64,000 nucleotides of DNA from the NCBI RefSeq assembly GCF_000718165.1, contig NZ_JOEY01000022.1, positions 191,784-255,783 on the forward strand, in the 5' to 3' direction. Both the position numbers and the translations under genes were made by a program. The number at the start of each line of letters is the position of its first letter. Within the stretch, counting starts at the first letter, position 1. Positions 1-9,884 of this stretch are shown here, piece by piece. The notes beneath the pieces were generated by a model that saw nothing but the letters and a program-made list of their open reading frames with translations, made no database searches and was not told where the DNA came from. Source of the DNA: Streptomyces fulvoviolaceus (GTDB taxonomy: Bacteria > Actinomycetota > Actinomycetes > Streptomycetales > Streptomycetaceae).

Positions 1-2
1 AG

Positions 3-1592
3 GCGGCCACGCACCGGCTGGGCGTCGCCGCCGTCATCTCCGGGTGCTACGCCTCGATCCTGCTGTGCGGGGTGCTGGCCCTGGTGGTGCGCCGGGAGCG
101 GTCGCTGGCGCGTGTGGACCTGTGCGTGCTGGTGACCGGGGTGACGCTCGTGCTGTGCGCGTGGGTCCTGTACCACCGCGGCTCCGACGAGGCGGTCCTC
201 ACCGCCCAGGCCGCCCGCGAACTGGCCGCCGGGCACGCCGTCTACGGCAACCCGTGGCCCTGGCTGTTCGGCCGGAGCGGCATCGCCCTCACCCCGACCG
301 TCACGGGCGGCTACGACTTCACGTACGGCTATCCGCCCCTCGCCCCGCTGCTCACCGCGCCCCTGCTGTGGCTGGGACACGGCGGCACCCCGGCGACCGC
401 GGTGAGCACGGGCGCGCTCGTCGTCGGCACGGTCGTGCTGTGGCGGCTGCTGCCCGTGCCGTGGCGGTCGGCGGCGACCATGGCGTGCCTGGGTTTCGCG
501 ATGCTTCCCATGTACGGCCGCCTCGGCTACCCGGCGATCCTGGCGCTGGCGCTGCTGGTTCCGGTGGTGGTGCGCTGGCCGCGGATCGGACGGGGCGGGC
601 GGCTCGGACCGGCCGGGGTGGCGCAGGCCGCGTGTCTGGGTGCGGCGTGCGCGGCGCAGCAACTGCCGTGGTTCCTCACGCCGTTCCTGCTGGCCGGCAT
701 CTATGCCGTACGGCGCGGGGAGCTGGGCGCGCGGGCGGCGGCGCTGGTGGTGCTGCGGATCTGCGGGGCCGCCGCCACCGTATGGCTGCTCATCAACACG
801 TACTTCATCGTGAGCGAGCCGGGTGCCTGGATCGAAGGCGTCGCGCTGCCGATCACCCAGGGTGCGGTGCTGCACGGGCAGGGCCTGGTGGACGTGTCGC
901 TGTATCTCACGAACGGCAGCGACCGGCTCGACTGGTACTCCCACGCGAGCCTGCTGCTGCTCGGCGGACTGCTGGCGGTGTTCGTGCTGTTCGTACGGCG
1001 GCTGGGACCGGCGGCGACCGTCCTGCCGTGGCTCGCCTTCTATCTGGCGACCCGGTCCCAGGACGGCTACTACCTGATGATGACGCCGCTGTGGCTGGCG
1101 GCGGCGGTCACCGCGCCCCTGTCCGAGTTCGCCGGGGCCTGGCAGCCGCGCCCCCGCCTGCTGTCCGGTCCGCACCGTCGTCCGGTACGGATCGCCGCGG
1201 CCGTCCTGCTGCTGGCCCCTGCCCTGGCGAGCGCGGCGCTGGCGGCCACCGGCTCACCGCCCCTGCGGATGCGGGTCATCTCGGTGCGGGCCGGGGCCCA
1301 CACCCTCTCGCGGCTGACGCTCCGGGTCACCAACACGGACGACGACGCGCTCACCCCGCACTTCACGCTCACCCGGGGCCAGGGCATGTACCCGTACTGG
1401 TCGGTGCTGCGGGGCCCGGCCACACTGGCCGCCCAGGCGACGGCGACGTACGAACTCCGGCCTCCCGAGGGGACGTACGCCCTGCCGCACCAGGGCCAGC
1501 GGATCCGGCTGCGCGTGTTCACGGCCTCGCCGCAGACGCTGTCGAGCGCCTATGTCACGCTGCCGAGCGCACGAAGCGGAGTGCGGCGGTGA
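3..1592 (+). CDS. Polytopic membrane protein, GT-C/DUF2029-like, 5' partial
   Basis: The reading frame is open to the left edge of the window, so the true start lies outside; an internal GTG at 72 is possible, but the residues before it already form a hydrophobic segment running up to an RRE triplet. About nine further hydrophobic segments follow. A loop after the second one carries acidic and aromatic residues (GSDEAVLTAQA, then GGYDFTYGYPPLAP), as in GT-C fold lipid-linked glycosyltransferases. A soluble C-terminal tail of about 110 residues looks beta-rich. The role as a membrane glycosyltransferase is inferred from topology only; no catalytic motif is diagnostic. The last 38 bases overlap the end of the convergent YceI gene. 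Confidence 0.6.
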   Translation, partial: AATHRLGVAAVISGCYASILLCGVLALVVRRERSLARVDLCVLVTGVTLVLCAWVLYHRGSDEAVLTAQAARELAAGHAVYGNPWPWLFGRSGIALTPTVTGGYDFTYGYPPLAPLLTAPLLWLGHGGTPATAVSTGALVVGTVVLWRLLPVPWRSAATMACLGFAMLPMYGRLGYPAILALALLVPVVVRWPRIGRGGRLGPAGVAQAACLGAACAAQQLPWFLTPFLLAGIYAVRRGELGARAAALVVLRICGAAATVWLLINTYFIVSEPGAWIEGVALPITQGAVLHGQGLVDVSLYLTNGSDRLDWYSHASLLLLGGLLAVFVLFVRRLGPAATVLPWLAFYLATRSQDGYYLMMTPLWLAAAVTAPLSEFAGAWQPRPRLLSGPHRRPVRIAAAVLLLAPALASAALAATGSPPLRMRVISVRAGAHTLSRLTLRVTNTDDDALTPHFTLTRGQGMYPYWSVLRGPATLAAQATATYELRPPEGTYALPHQGQRIRLRVFTASPQTLSSAYVTLPSARSGVRR

Positions 1593-2070
1593 CCGTGGTC
1601 AGGCCGCGGATCATGCCCATCTGGTTCCAGCCCAGGCCGAACTCGGCGCGGTCCACGGAGAATTCGGCGTTCAGGGTGAGCGCCTCGGCGCTCGCGTCGG
1701 AGAGCTTCGCGGTGAAGGACTGGGGGCGGCTGATGCCGCGCACGGTCAGCTGACCGACGACATGCACCGCGTCGCCGTCGCGGAGTTCGGCGCTGCGCAC
1801 CGCGAAGGTGATCTCGGGGTGGTTGTCGGCGTCGAAGAAGTCGGCGCCCTTGAGGTGGATGTCGCGCTTGGCGTTCTTGGTGTCCAGGGAGGCGGCGTCG
1901 AGGGTCAGGGTGCCGACGGCGGACCCGTCGGGACGCACCTCTCCCTGTCCGCCGACGCCCGCGAAGGTGCCCTTCACGGTGACCAGGCCCCACATCGTCT
2001 TGTGGGCCAGGGCGACGGTGGTGGCGGTGGTGTCGAGCTGCCAGGTTCCGGTTTCGACGGCGACGGTCAT
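1555..2070 (-). CDS. YceI family protein
   Basis: A 171-residue protein that is one YceI lipocalin-like domain from end to end. It starts with GTWQLDTTATTVALAHKTMWG, contains VKGTFAGVGG and the family's D-A-S-L-D-T-K-N-A-K-R-D stretch, and ends TTVTAALRFVRSAA. YceI proteins form a beta-barrel that binds isoprenoid-type or amphiphilic ligands. This copy has no signal peptide, so it should be cytoplasmic, as is common for the actinobacterial version. It is divergent from a MarR regulator with two palindromes between them, which suggests that it is that regulator's target. Confidence 0.9.
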   Translation of the reverse strand: MTVAVETGTWQLDTTATTVALAHKTMWGLVTVKGTFAGVGGQGEVRPDGSAVGTLTLDAASLDTKNAKRDIHLKGADFFDADNHPEITFAVRSAELRDGDAVHVVGQLTVRGISRPQSFTAKLSDASAEALTLNAEFSVDRAEFGLGWNQMGMIRGLTTVTAALRFVRSAA

Positions 2071-2089
2071 GATCTCTCACTCCAGTTAG

Positions 2090-2138
2090 TCCAAATTTGG
2101 ATGACGGAGGGTACGCTAGCCAATAATCCAAAATTGGA
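2090..2138. promoter_or_regulatory. Paired MarR-type operator
   Basis: The 88-base gap between the YceI and MarR genes holds a perfect 12-bp palindrome TCCAAATTTGGA (2090-2101) and a near copy TCCAAAATTGGA (2127-2138), 37 bp apart centre to centre. Short A/T-centred palindromes in a divergent MarR promoter are the usual form of a MarR autoregulatory site. The YceI start codon is 20 bases from the first site and the MarR start 21 bases from the second. Confidence 0.65.
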
Positions 2139-2158
2139 CAACAGATAGACTCGAATCC

Positions 2159-2638
2159 ATGGCCGACCTGCCCGAATGTCCCTCCATGTCCGGCGAACTC
2201 CTGCCGCCCGAGTTGCACGCCTGGATGCTGCTGCTCGCCGCGACGGGCGCCGTCGAGCAGCAGCTGCGCTCCGTCGTCAAGGAGCGGCTGGACGTCTCGC
2301 ACGACGAGTTCCTCGTCCTGTGCCTGCTGGCCGGGCAGCCCGGGGCAGGCCTGCGCATGACGCAGATCGCGGAGCTCCTGGGCCGCCCCAAGACCCGCCT
2401 CACCTACCAGATCGCCTGCCTCCAGCACGCCGGGCTCGTCACCCGCAAGTCGGTCTGCGGCGACAAGCGCGGCGTCGAGGTCGCCCTCACCGACAAGGCC
2501 CGCCGCCTGCTGAAGGAGGCCTCCGCGGCCCTCGCCGAGACGGTCAAGGAGGCGCTGGCACACGTCGTGGGGCCGGAGCAGTGCGCGGCGGTGCGGGGGC
2601 TGCTGCCGGACCTCGTCGAGGGGTCCACAGCGGAGTAG
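2159..2638 (+). CDS. MarR family transcriptional regulator
   Basis: A 159-residue MarR-type winged helix protein. Helices at about 20-50 precede a winged HTH in which the recognition region reads MTQIAELLGRPKTRLTYQIA, followed by a wing with CGDKRGVEVALTDKARRLL. No good ribosome site precedes ATG 2159; ATG 2186 (MSGELLPPE) is an alternative, or the mRNA may be leaderless. It probably represses itself and the divergent YceI gene through the two palindromes between them. The ligand is unknown. Confidence 0.85.
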   Translation: MADLPECPSMSGELLPPELHAWMLLLAATGAVEQQLRSVVKERLDVSHDEFLVLCLLAGQPGAGLRMTQIAELLGRPKTRLTYQIACLQHAGLVTRKSVCGDKRGVEVALTDKARRLLKEASAALAETVKEALAHVVGPEQCAAVRGLLPDLVEGSTAE

Positions 2639-2839
2639 CTCCCCGTCGCTTGCGGGTACCCGGGCGGCGCCTGCGCCGAATGTCGGCCTCAGCGCCGCCC
2701 GACACTCCTGGCCGCGCGTACGGCGTCACCGCGCGCGCCGGGCCCGCCCACCCGAGGCGCTCGGGCCGGGACCGGCCTTACCGGCCCGCCGCGCTCGGTG
2801 CGGCGGCCAGGCCGGTCCGGAACAAATCGGGCTGCCGGC

Positions 2840-3487
2840 TCAGGCCGCCAGAGCGGCCGGCCGGTCCTCCCCCACTGCCTCAAGGGCGTGAGAGGTGCCC
2901 CCATCGGTCACCAGCGCTATGAGGGTCGCGCGAGCCCGGGCCACCCTCGAACGCACCGTCCCCACCGGGCAGTCGCTCACCGCGGCCGCCTCCTCGTAGG
3001 GCAGGCCCAGGAGCTGGGTGAGGACGAAGGCCTCACGGCGCTCGGCGGGCAGTGCGGCCAGCAGGTCGAGCAGGGCGACGCCGTCGTCGAAGCCGGGCAG
3101 GTCCTGCGGCTGGGCCCGCTCGACGACGAGCTGCCAGTCCGGGGCGTCGTACAGACGGGGCCGGGCCGCGGCGTGCCGGAAGGCGTCGATCACCGCGCGG
3201 CGGGCGATGGACAGCAGCCAGACACGGGCCGAGCAGCGGCCCTCGAAGAGGTGGAGGCTGCCGAGCGCCCGCAGGAACGTGTCCTGTGCCAGGTCGTCCA
3301 CGGCCTGCGGATCGGCGCACAGATGGGAGACGTAACGCAGCACGTCGCGGTGGAGCGCGCGCACGAAGTGGTCCACGGCGGCCGGGTCGCCGGTGCGGGC
3401 GGCGAGCGCCCAGGCGGTGGCGGAGGCATCGGCGGACTCCCGTTTCGTCCGGGAGTCGGTCGAGGCGGGCAGGGCGGAAGTGATCAC
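2840..3487 (-). CDS. ECF-type sigma-70 family RNA polymerase sigma factor
   Basis: A 215-residue protein with region 2 at about 35-105 (LRYVSHLCADPQAVDDLAQD, then TFLRAL and ARVWLLSIARRAVID) and region 4 at about 140-195 (LPAERREAFVLTQLLGLPYE followed by EAAAVSDCPVGTVRSRVARA). No anti-sigma factor gene lies next to it. Upstream on the same strand are two Met/His-rich membrane proteins and a YcnI protein, so the signal may concern copper or another thiophilic metal; that link is inference from position. About 150 bases separate it from the gene upstream, so it may have its own promoter. Confidence 0.9.
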   Translation of the reverse strand: MITSALPASTDSRTKRESADASATAWALAARTGDPAAVDHFVRALHRDVLRYVSHLCADPQAVDDLAQDTFLRALGSLHLFEGRCSARVWLLSIARRAVIDAFRHAAARPRLYDAPDWQLVVERAQPQDLPGFDDGVALLDLLAALPAERREAFVLTQLLGLPYEEAAAVSDCPVGTVRSRVARARATLIALVTDGGTSHALEAVGEDRPAALAA

Positions 3488-3639
3488 CTTGGTGTCCTTC
3501 TCGGGTCATCCGGGATCCGGGCCGCTCCGGCGCACGAAGGCGCGGCGGTCCGGTGAGGCGATACGGCCGTACGACGACGGTGTGGGCGTACGGCCGAGGC
3601 CCGGAGCGCGCAGGGGCAGCCCCGGGATACGGGCTGTCG

Positions 3640-4269
3640 TCAGGCGACAGCCGTCCCCAGGGGCGGACCGCGAAGGGTGATCGCGTGGACGAGAAGGAGA
3701 AGGCGCGGCGCCCGGTCCGAGCGACGTCGACGCGCGCGGAGGCGCGGGCGGTGCGGGATGGCGGGCAGCGCGAGCAGCAGCCGTAGCGGCGCCGCCAGCC
3801 ATCCGGCGACGGCCCGCAGGATGCGGAACGCCGCCCGCTCGCCGTGCGCCAGCCACAGGCCGCACAGCAGTGCGGCCAGCAGGTGGGCGGCGAGCATGCC
3901 GGACGAGGAGGTGCCGTCCCCCGCCGAGGTCCCCATGTGGGACATGTCCATGGAGCCCATGCCACTCCTGTGCATGGACTCCATGTGCATCGCGCCCATG
4001 TCAGGGGCTGCGGGCGCGGGTTGCGCGAGGGAGAACGCCGAGTGGAGCAGCGTCTGGACGGTGACCACGACGGCGACGATCAGCGGAAGTCCGCGCTCAC
4101 GGCCGGCCAGACACCAGCCCGCGGACCCGGTCACGACCAGGCCCGCGGCCAGTGTCCAGCCGGGGACGTGACGGCCGGACATCAGGACGTGGCCCAGGGC
4201 GGCGAGCAGCACACAGACGGCGGCGAACACCGCGGCCCGTAGCGTGCGGGAACACCACCCTGCTGTCAT
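3640..4269 (-). CDS. Met/His-rich four-helix membrane protein (copper-type locus)
   Basis: About 209 residues. I chose ATG 4269 because a GGGAGGA ribosome site sits about 9 bases upstream; an in-frame ATG at 4287 has none. Hydrophobic helices fall near the N-terminus (LRAAVFAAVCVLLAALGHVL), near 40 and 60, and near 125. Between the third and fourth lies a loop very rich in Met and His (MGAMHMESMHRSGMGSMDMS), of the kind that binds Cu(I). The family is unfamiliar to me. It is clearly related to the product of 5109-5702: both share the N-terminal LRAAVFAA...VLLAA...H pattern and the G-W-L-x-G-R-E-R loop. The two flank a YcnI gene. Confidence 0.75.
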   Translation of the reverse strand: MTAGWCSRTLRAAVFAAVCVLLAALGHVLMSGRHVPGWTLAAGLVVTGSAGWCLAGRERGLPLIVAVVVTVQTLLHSAFSLAQPAPAAPDMGAMHMESMHRSGMGSMDMSHMGTSAGDGTSSSGMLAAHLLAALLCGLWLAHGERAAFRILRAVAGWLAAPLRLLLALPAIPHRPRLRARRRRSDRAPRLLLLVHAITLRGPPLGTAVA

Positions 4270-4359
4270 GGCGCCACATCCTCCCATCCGGCATCGGCGA
4301 TCACGTGTCGATGAGGAAAATTCTCATGTCCCCGCCCCTGTCCCCGTCTCCGTCTCCGC

Positions 4360-5070
4360 TCACCGCGAGGTGCGGCTGCGTACGACGGCGAAGGCCGCCG
4401 CCGCGAGGCCCAGCGCCCCCACGACCAGCCCGCCGATGCCGAGGCCGCGCGCGGTCGAGTCGCTCGCGGAGTCCGCCGACTCCGCGGAGCCCTTGGAGGT
4501 CGTGGACGCGGCGGCCGCCGAGCTGCCGCTCGCCGTCAGCTTGAGGACCGGTGCCGGGTTCTCCGGCTCCTCGTCGCCCTGCGCGGCCTCCTCGATCCAG
4601 CGGACGACCTTGCCGTCGGAGTAGGTCTGCAGGGTCTTGAAGGTGAGCTGCGCGGTGTCGTCGGGGAGCTGGCCGAAGGCGACGTCGAAGTCCTCGTACT
4701 GGCCCGGGCCGACCTTGCCGCCGGTCCAGGTGATCTCGGAGACGGCGTCGGTGATCGTGCCGTCGTCCGTCTTGACCGGCGTCTTGAGCTTCGTGTCCGT
4801 CACCTTGGCGGTCCAGCCGTCGTGCGGGGAGACGAGCACGCCGAGGAGGGGGTGGTCGGTGGGCAGGAAGAGCTGCACCTTCGTGGTGCTCGCGGTGTCG
4901 CTCTCGCTGGGGACGCGGAAGGTCAGGGCGCCGTCGGTGGCGCCCTTGGCGTAGCTCTCGGGGTGGACGGTGACGTGCGAGGAAGCGACGCCCGCGGCGG
5001 TCAGGACGCCGATGGCGGCCAGTGCGGTGACGACACCGGCGCGGCACAGGGTGGTGCGTGCGGAAGACAT
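4360..5070 (-). CDS. YcnI family (DUF1775) copper-associated protein
   Basis: A 236-residue exported protein. A signal peptide with A-S-S-H cleavage context leaves the YcnI-defining histidine near the mature N-terminus (SSHVTVHPESYAKGATDGAL). The DUF1775 beta-domain follows to about residue 165 (WTAKVTDTKLKTP, then ISEITWTGG-like SEITWTGGKVGPGQYEDFDV). A Ser/Ala linker and one C-terminal transmembrane helix end in VVRSRTSR, so it is anchored outside the membrane. In Bacillus the domain binds Cu(II) and sits beside CopCD-type YcnJ. Here the neighbours are two Met/His-rich membrane proteins instead. The start ATG at 5070 precedes the only sensible signal peptide; frames further upstream are unrelated. 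Confidence 0.9.
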   Translation of the reverse strand: MSSARTTLCRAGVVTALAAIGVLTAAGVASSHVTVHPESYAKGATDGALTFRVPSESDTASTTKVQLFLPTDHPLLGVLVSPHDGWTAKVTDTKLKTPVKTDDGTITDAVSEITWTGGKVGPGQYEDFDVAFGQLPDDTAQLTFKTLQTYSDGKVVRWIEEAAQGDEEPENPAPVLKLTASGSSAAAASTTSKGSAESADSASDSTARGLGIGGLVVGALGLAAAAFAVVRSRTSR

Positions 5071-5108
5071 GGGTGGGTGGATCTCCGTACTGAAGAGGGG
5101 GGTCGGGG

Positions 5109-5702
5109 TCAGATCGCGTACGGAATCCCCGTGGGCGGACCGCGCCGCTGGACCGCGTGCCGCAGCAGGAGGCCGCGGAGTGCTCGCGGGCCGTCCGCGG
5201 ACGGTCGTACGAACCCGGGCGCGGCCGGAACGGCCCGCGCTCCCCTCAGTACCTGCCACCAGGCGGCGAGCCCCGGTACGAGCGTGGCGGCCCGGCGCAG
5301 CAGCGACCACAGCGCGGCCTCGCCGCGCCGCAGCCACCAGGTCAGCAGGACGGCGGCCGAGATGTGGGCCGTGGTGGCGTGGGGGGTCAGGGCGTGCGGG
5401 TGCGCCGCCGCATGCATCATGCGCATGCCGTGCATGACCGTCATAGTGTGCGGCCGTACTGCCCCGAACGCGACGTGCAGCCCGCCCTGGGCCGTGAGCG
5501 TCGCGCCGCCGATGGACGCCAGGGACCGCTCCCGGCCGCCGAGCAGCCAGCCGGCCGTGAAGACCGGCGCGAAGCCGGCCACCTGTGTCCACACCGGCGG
5601 CGCCATGCCGGTCGCCAGCGCGTGTCCCCCGGCGGCGAGCAGCACGCACAGCGCGGCGAACACCGCCGCGCGCAGGCTCCGTACCGCAGGGGACGCCCTC
5701 AT
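5109..5702 (-). CDS. Met/His-rich four-helix membrane protein, relative of 3640-4269
   Basis: About 197 residues from ATG 5702, which has GGGAG 11 bases upstream; GTG 5720 in the same frame is possible. Four hydrophobic helices are visible (RSLRAAVFAALCVLLAAGGH first). The periplasmic or cytoplasmic loop before the last helix is rich in Met and His (HTMTVMHGMRMMHAAAHPHA). Sequence pattern and topology match the gene on the other side of ycnI, so the pair looks like an old duplication around it. A copper handling role is inferred from composition and context. Confidence 0.7.
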   Translation of the reverse strand: MRASPAVRSLRAAVFAALCVLLAAGGHALATGMAPPVWTQVAGFAPVFTAGWLLGGRERSLASIGGATLTAQGGLHVAFGAVRPHTMTVMHGMRMMHAAAHPHALTPHATTAHISAAVLLTWWLRRGEAALWSLLRRAATLVPGLAAWWQVLRGARAVPAAPGFVRPSADGPRALRGLLLRHAVQRRGPPTGIPYAI

Positions 5703-5750
5703 GGCGACCGATACTCCCACGCGAGGCCGGGGGCCCGCCCCGGGATCCGG

Positions 5751-8700
5751 TCAGTAGATGTCGCGCACATAGCGCTTGTCGGTGGCGAGTTGCTTCACGT
5801 ACGCCGCCGCCCCGGCCGCGTCCAGACCGCCGTGGACGACCGCGATGTCCCGCAGCGCCTCGTCCACGTCCTTGGCCATGCGGGAGGCGTCGCCGCAGAC
5901 GTAGAAGTGGGCGCCGTCCTGGAGCCAGGACCACAGCAGGGGGCCGTGTTCGCGCATACGGTCCTGGACGTAGACCTTGGCGCGCTGGTCCCGGGAGAAG
6001 GCCGTGTCCAGACGGGCGAGGGTGCCGTCGGCGAGGAGGCCGGTCAGCTCGTCCTCGTAGTAGAAGTCGGTGGCCCGGTGCTGTTCGCCGAAGAACAGCC
6101 AGTTCGGGCCGCGGTCGCCGCGGGCCCGGCGCTCCTGAAGGAAGCCGACGAAGGGGGCGACTCCGGTACCGGGACCGACCATGACCATGGGCGTGGCCGA
6201 GTCGGCGGGCGGGCGGAAGTGCGGGGAGCGCTGCACATGGACCGGGACGGGGGTACCCGCGGCGGCGTCGGCGAGGAAGGGCGAGCAGACGCCGTGGCGC
6301 GGCCTGCCGTGCAGGTTCTCGTAGCGCACGACGGAGACCGTCAGCGAGACGAGGTCGGGGTCGGTCAGGGGGCTGGACGATATGGAGTACAGGCGCGGCT
6401 GCAGGCGCCCCAGGGTCTCCACCCACTCCTGCGGGTCGGCCTTCACGCCGTACTCCGTGATGACGTCCACGGCCTGCCGGCCCCAGGTCCACTTGGCCAG
6501 CTCGTCCTTGTTGTCCGGACGCAGGAGCTTCTTCAACTCCCGTGGGTCGCGGGTGCGTTCGGCGACGAACCGGAGCAGGCCGGAGCTGATCCGGGTGATG
6601 TCCAGGTGCCGGAGCAGGGCCTCGCCGAGGGCCACTTCCCCTACGCCGTTCACGTCCACCGCGGCCTCGGCGTCGAGGGCGCTGACCGTCAGCCACTCCT
6701 CGACGAGGTCCGTGGAGTTGAGCGGGCGGATACCGAGGGCGTCGCCGGCCTCGTACACGAGCGGGGTGTCGCTGTCCCGGGTGTCGAAGGTGAAGCGGCG
6801 GACCTCCTTGCCCGCGCCGGGCAGGCTGAGCAGGCGGTTGCCGGTGAGACGGGCGATGACGGGGGCGGGCTTCTTCGGACGCGGGGGCGCGGCGGGGAGG
6901 GCCGGCGCGGGGAGAGCCGGCGTGGTGAGAGCCGCCGCGGGGGCTGCTTCCGACGTGCCGGACAGTGCCGTTCCCGGTGTGCCGGACAGTGCCGTGAGGA
7001 CCTGGTCCAGCCAGCCGTGGGCCACGTCCTCGTAGTCCGGTTCGCAGTCCATGCGCGGGGCCAGCCGCAGCGCGCCGAGCTCGTCCAGGCGCTGGTCGAG
7101 GCGGCGGCCGTGGCCGCAGAAGTCGTCGTACGACGAGTCGCCGAACGCGAGGACGGCGTAGCGGCGGCCCTCCAGGCGAGGGGTGTCGGGCGCGGCCAGG
7201 GTCTCCCAGAAGCCGCTGCCGTTGTCGGGGGCGTCGCCGTCGCCGAAGGTGCTGGTGATCAGCAGCAGGTCGGCGCCGGACGGCAGGGCCGCCAGATCGG
7301 CCTCGTCCATGCCGACCAGGGACGTCGCGTGTCCGCTCGTGGCGAGCCGGTCGGCGGTGGCGACTGCGAAGTCCTCGGCGTTGCCGGTCTGCGAGGCCCA
7401 CAGGATGACAACCTCGCGGCGCAGCACGGTGGTTGAGGGCTGTGCGGCGGTAGTCCTGGAGTACATCCCGGCGAGCGTGCCGTTCACCCACAGGGCGTGC
7501 GCGGGGCTGAAGGGCGCGTCGGGCGGGAGGACCGGCACGCCGGGCGCGCCGGCGGGGATGCCGGCGAGGAAGCCGACCAGGTACTGGCGTTCGTGGTCGG
7601 TGAGGACGGGCGGCGGGGTGGGTTCGAGCCCGAAGACACTCGCGGCGGAGGGGGTGACGGGAGCAACGTCCGCCACAAGAGCCGGAGTTGCTGTCGCCAC
7701 CTCCGGCGCCCGCACCATCTCCGGCGTCCGCACCGTCACCGGCGTCGGCGCCTTCGTCAACGACACCGCGCACACCTTGAACTCGGGCTGGAAGGACAGC
7801 GGGTCCACGGCGTCGCTGGTCACGGCGTTGACGCTCAGGTACTCCCCGAACAGGTCGTTCCAGTGGAACGGCGCGAAGCAACACCCCTGCCGCACCCGGT
7901 CGGTGACGACGGCGGGCAGCACGGCCCGCCCGCGTCGCGAGGCCACTTCCACGGAGTCGCCGTCAACCACACCGAGAGCCACGGCGTCCTGCGGATGCAG
8001 CTCCACGAACGGCCCGGGGTCGAGCTTGTTCAGCTTGGGCACCTTCGCCGTCTTGGTCAGCGTGTGCCACTGGTGCTGGAGCCGTCCGGTGTTCAGGACG
8101 AACGGGTAGTCGTCGTCCGGCATCTCGGCCGCCGGGATGTGCGGGCGGGCGAAGAAGACGGCACGGCCGCTCGCGGTGGGGAAGGCGAGCGCGCCGTCCT
8201 CACCGACGTACCGGATGGGGTTGCGGTCGGGCCCGTCCGTGCTCGCGGCCGGCCACTGCACGGGCGTCTCGCGCAGCCGCTCGTAGGTCGCCCCGCGCAG
8301 GTCCCAGCCGGTCTTCGGGTTCCAGGCCCGCTTGATCTCCTCGAAGACCTCCTCGGCACTGTCGTACGAGAACCCCTCCTCGTACCCCATCTCGCAGGCC
8401 ACGGCCGCGATGATCCGCCAGTCGGCCATCGCCTCGCCGGGCGGGTCGGCGGCGGGCTGCGCGAGCGTGAGGTTGCGCTCGCTGTTGATGAGGACGCCCT
8501 CGGTCTCGGTCCACAGGGCGGCGGGCAGCACGACGTCGGCGTACGCGTTGGTCTCGGTGTCGGCGAAGACGTCCTGTGTGACGACGAACTCGGCGGCCTC
8601 CAGGCCCTCGATGACCGTGCGCCGGTTGGCGACGGAGGCGACCGGGTTGGTGCAGATGATCCAGCAGGCCTTGATCTCGCCGTCGGCCATCTTCTGGAAC

Positions 8701-9884
8701 ATCTCGATCGTGCCCTTGCCGACGCCGTCGGCGCGGAGGGTGCCGGACGGCAGCTCCCACAACTCCTCTACGAAGGCCCGCTCGTCGTCGACGAGCACGG
8801 ACCGCTGGCCGGGCAGGCCCGGACCCATGTAGCCCATCTCGCGGCCGCCCATGGCGTTGGGCTGGCCGGTGAGGGAGAAGGGGCCGCTGCCGGGGCGGCA
8901 GATGGCGCCCGTGGCGAGGTGGAGGTTGACCAGGGCGTTGGTGTTCCAGGTGCCGTGTGTGGACTGGTTGAGGCCCATGGTCCACAGGCTCATCCACTCA
9001 CCGGCTGAGCCAATCAGCCACGCGGCCTCCCGGATGTCGTCCTCGGCGAGGCCCGTGATCTCGGCGACCACGTCCGGCGGGTAGTCGGCGAGGAACTCCG
9101 GTATCGCCTCCCAGCCCTCGGTGTGCGCGGCGACGAAGTCGGGGTCGGTGTGGCCGTTCTCGTGCAGGAGGTGCAGCAGGCCGTTCAGCAGCGCGAGGTC
9201 CGTGCCGGGCTTGATCTGGAGGAACAGGTCGGCCTTGGCGGCGGTGGCGCTGCGGCGCGGGTCCACGACGATCAGCTTCGCGCCCGCCTTGACCCGCTCC
9301 ATCATGCGCAGGAACAGGATCGGGTGGCAGTCGGCCATGTTGGAGCCGATGACGAAGAAGACGTCGGCCTTGTCGAGGTCCTGGTACGAGCCGGGCGGGC
9401 CGTCGGCGCCGAGCGACAGCTTGTAGCCGGTGCCCGCGCTGGCCATGCACAGCCGGGAGTTGGACTCGATCTGGTTGGTGCGGACGAACCCCTTGGCCAG
9501 CTTGTTCGCCAGGTACTGGGCTTCCAGGCTCATCTGCCCGGACACGTAGAGGGCGACCGCGTCCGGTCCGTGCTCGTCGATGACGGCCCGCAGCCGGCGC
9601 GCGGTCCGGCTGATCGCCTCGGCGGCGGGGGCCGGGGCGGGCTCCTCGCCGCGCTCGGGCCGCACGAGTGCGTTCGCGAGCCGTCCGGGGGCGGCGAGCA
9701 TGTCGGCGGTGGTGGCGCCCTTGGTGCACAGGCGGCCGAAGTTCGCGGGGTGCTCCTTGTCGCCGGAGGCCTTCAGGACCGTACGCCGTCCGTCCGGTCC
9801 GACTCCGATGTCGAGGAGCATGCCGCAGCCCACACCGCAGTACGAGCAGACGGTCCGCACCTTCGGCGAGTCGGGCACGGCCAC
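5751..9884 (-). CDS. Bifunctional assimilatory nitrate reductase / diflavin reductase fusion
   Basis: A 1377-residue fusion. The N-terminus has the 4Fe-4S motif of molybdopterin oxidoreductases (Cys13-X2-Cys16-X3-Cys20, and Cys53 in FGRLCTKG). The Mo-bisMGD domains follow to about 700, including the [10 protein letters not shown] and [15 protein letters not shown] motifs seen in NasC/NarB nitrate reductases. After a Pro/Ala linker come a flavodoxin domain ([25 protein letters not shown]), a second Ala/Pro linker, an FAD domain ([10 protein letters not shown]) and an NADPH domain ([20 protein letters not shown]) ending in YVRDIY, as in CysJ. It should carry electrons from NADPH to nitrate in one chain in the cytoplasm. 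I chose GTG 9884 because AGGAGG lies 5 bases upstream. No nitrite reductase or nitrate transporter is in the window. Confidence 0.92.
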   Translation of the reverse strand: MAVPDSPKVRTVCSYCGVGCGMLLDIGVGPDGRRTVLKASGDKEHPANFGRLCTKGATTADMLAAPGRLANALVRPERGEEPAPAPAAEAISRTARRLRAVIDEHGPDAVALYVSGQMSLEAQYLANKLAKGFVRTNQIESNSRLCMASAGTGYKLSLGADGPPGSYQDLDKADVFFVIGSNMADCHPILFLRMMERVKAGAKLIVVDPRRSATAAKADLFLQIKPGTDLALLNGLLHLLHENGHTDPDFVAAHTEGWEAIPEFLADYPPDVVAEITGLAEDDIREAAWLIGSAGEWMSLWTMGLNQSTHGTWNTNALVNLHLATGAICRPGSGPFSLTGQPNAMGGREMGYMGPGLPGQRSVLVDDERAFVEELWELPSGTLRADGVGKGTIEMFQKMADGEIKACWIICTNPVASVANRRTVIEGLEAAEFVVTQDVFADTETNAYADVVLPAALWTETEGVLINSERNLTLAQPAADPPGEAMADWRIIAAVACEMGYEEGFSYDSAEEVFEEIKRAWNPKTGWDLRGATYERLRETPVQWPAASTDGPDRNPIRYVGEDGALAFPTASGRAVFFARPHIPAAEMPDDDYPFVLNTGRLQHQWHTLTKTAKVPKLNKLDPGPFVELHPQDAVALGVVDGDSVEVASRRGRAVLPAVVTDRVRQGCCFAPFHWNDLFGEYLSVNAVTSDAVDPLSFQPEFKVCAVSLTKAPTPVTVRTPEMVRAPEVATATPALVADVAPVTPSAASVFGLEPTPPPVLTDHERQYLVGFLAGIPAGAPGVPVLPPDAPFSPAHALWVNGTLAGMYSRTTAAQPSTTVLRREVVILWASQTGNAEDFAVATADRLATSGHATSLVGMDEADLAALPSGADLLLITSTFGDGDAPDNGSGFWETLAAPDTPRLEGRRYAVLAFGDSSYDDFCGHGRRLDQRLDELGALRLAPRMDCEPDYEDVAHGWLDQVLTALSGTPGTALSGTSEAAPAAALTTPALPAPALPAAPPRPKKPAPVIARLTGNRLLSLPGAGKEVRRFTFDTRDSDTPLVYEAGDALGIRPLNSTDLVEEWLTVSALDAEAAVDVNGVGEVALGEALLRHLDITRISSGLLRFVAERTRDPRELKKLLRPDNKDELAKWTWGRQAVDVITEYGVKADPQEWVETLGRLQPRLYSISSSPLTDPDLVSLTVSVVRYENLHGRPRHGVCSPFLADAAAGTPVPVHVQRSPHFRPPADSATPMVMVGPGTGVAPFVGFLQERRARGDRGPNWLFFGEQHRATDFYYEDELTGLLADGTLARLDTAFSRDQRAKVYVQDRMREHGPLLWSWLQDGAHFYVCGDASRMAKDVDEALRDIAVVHGGLDAAGAAAYVKQLATDKRYVRDIY

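Noticed and set aside
4360..7884. Very long minus-strand open frame running from the YcnI gene through the nitrate reductase region
   Set aside because: Only the last 236 codons look like a protein (YcnI with a signal peptide). The rest is Arg/Pro-rich antiframe of the nitrate reductase gene, a common artefact of high GC.
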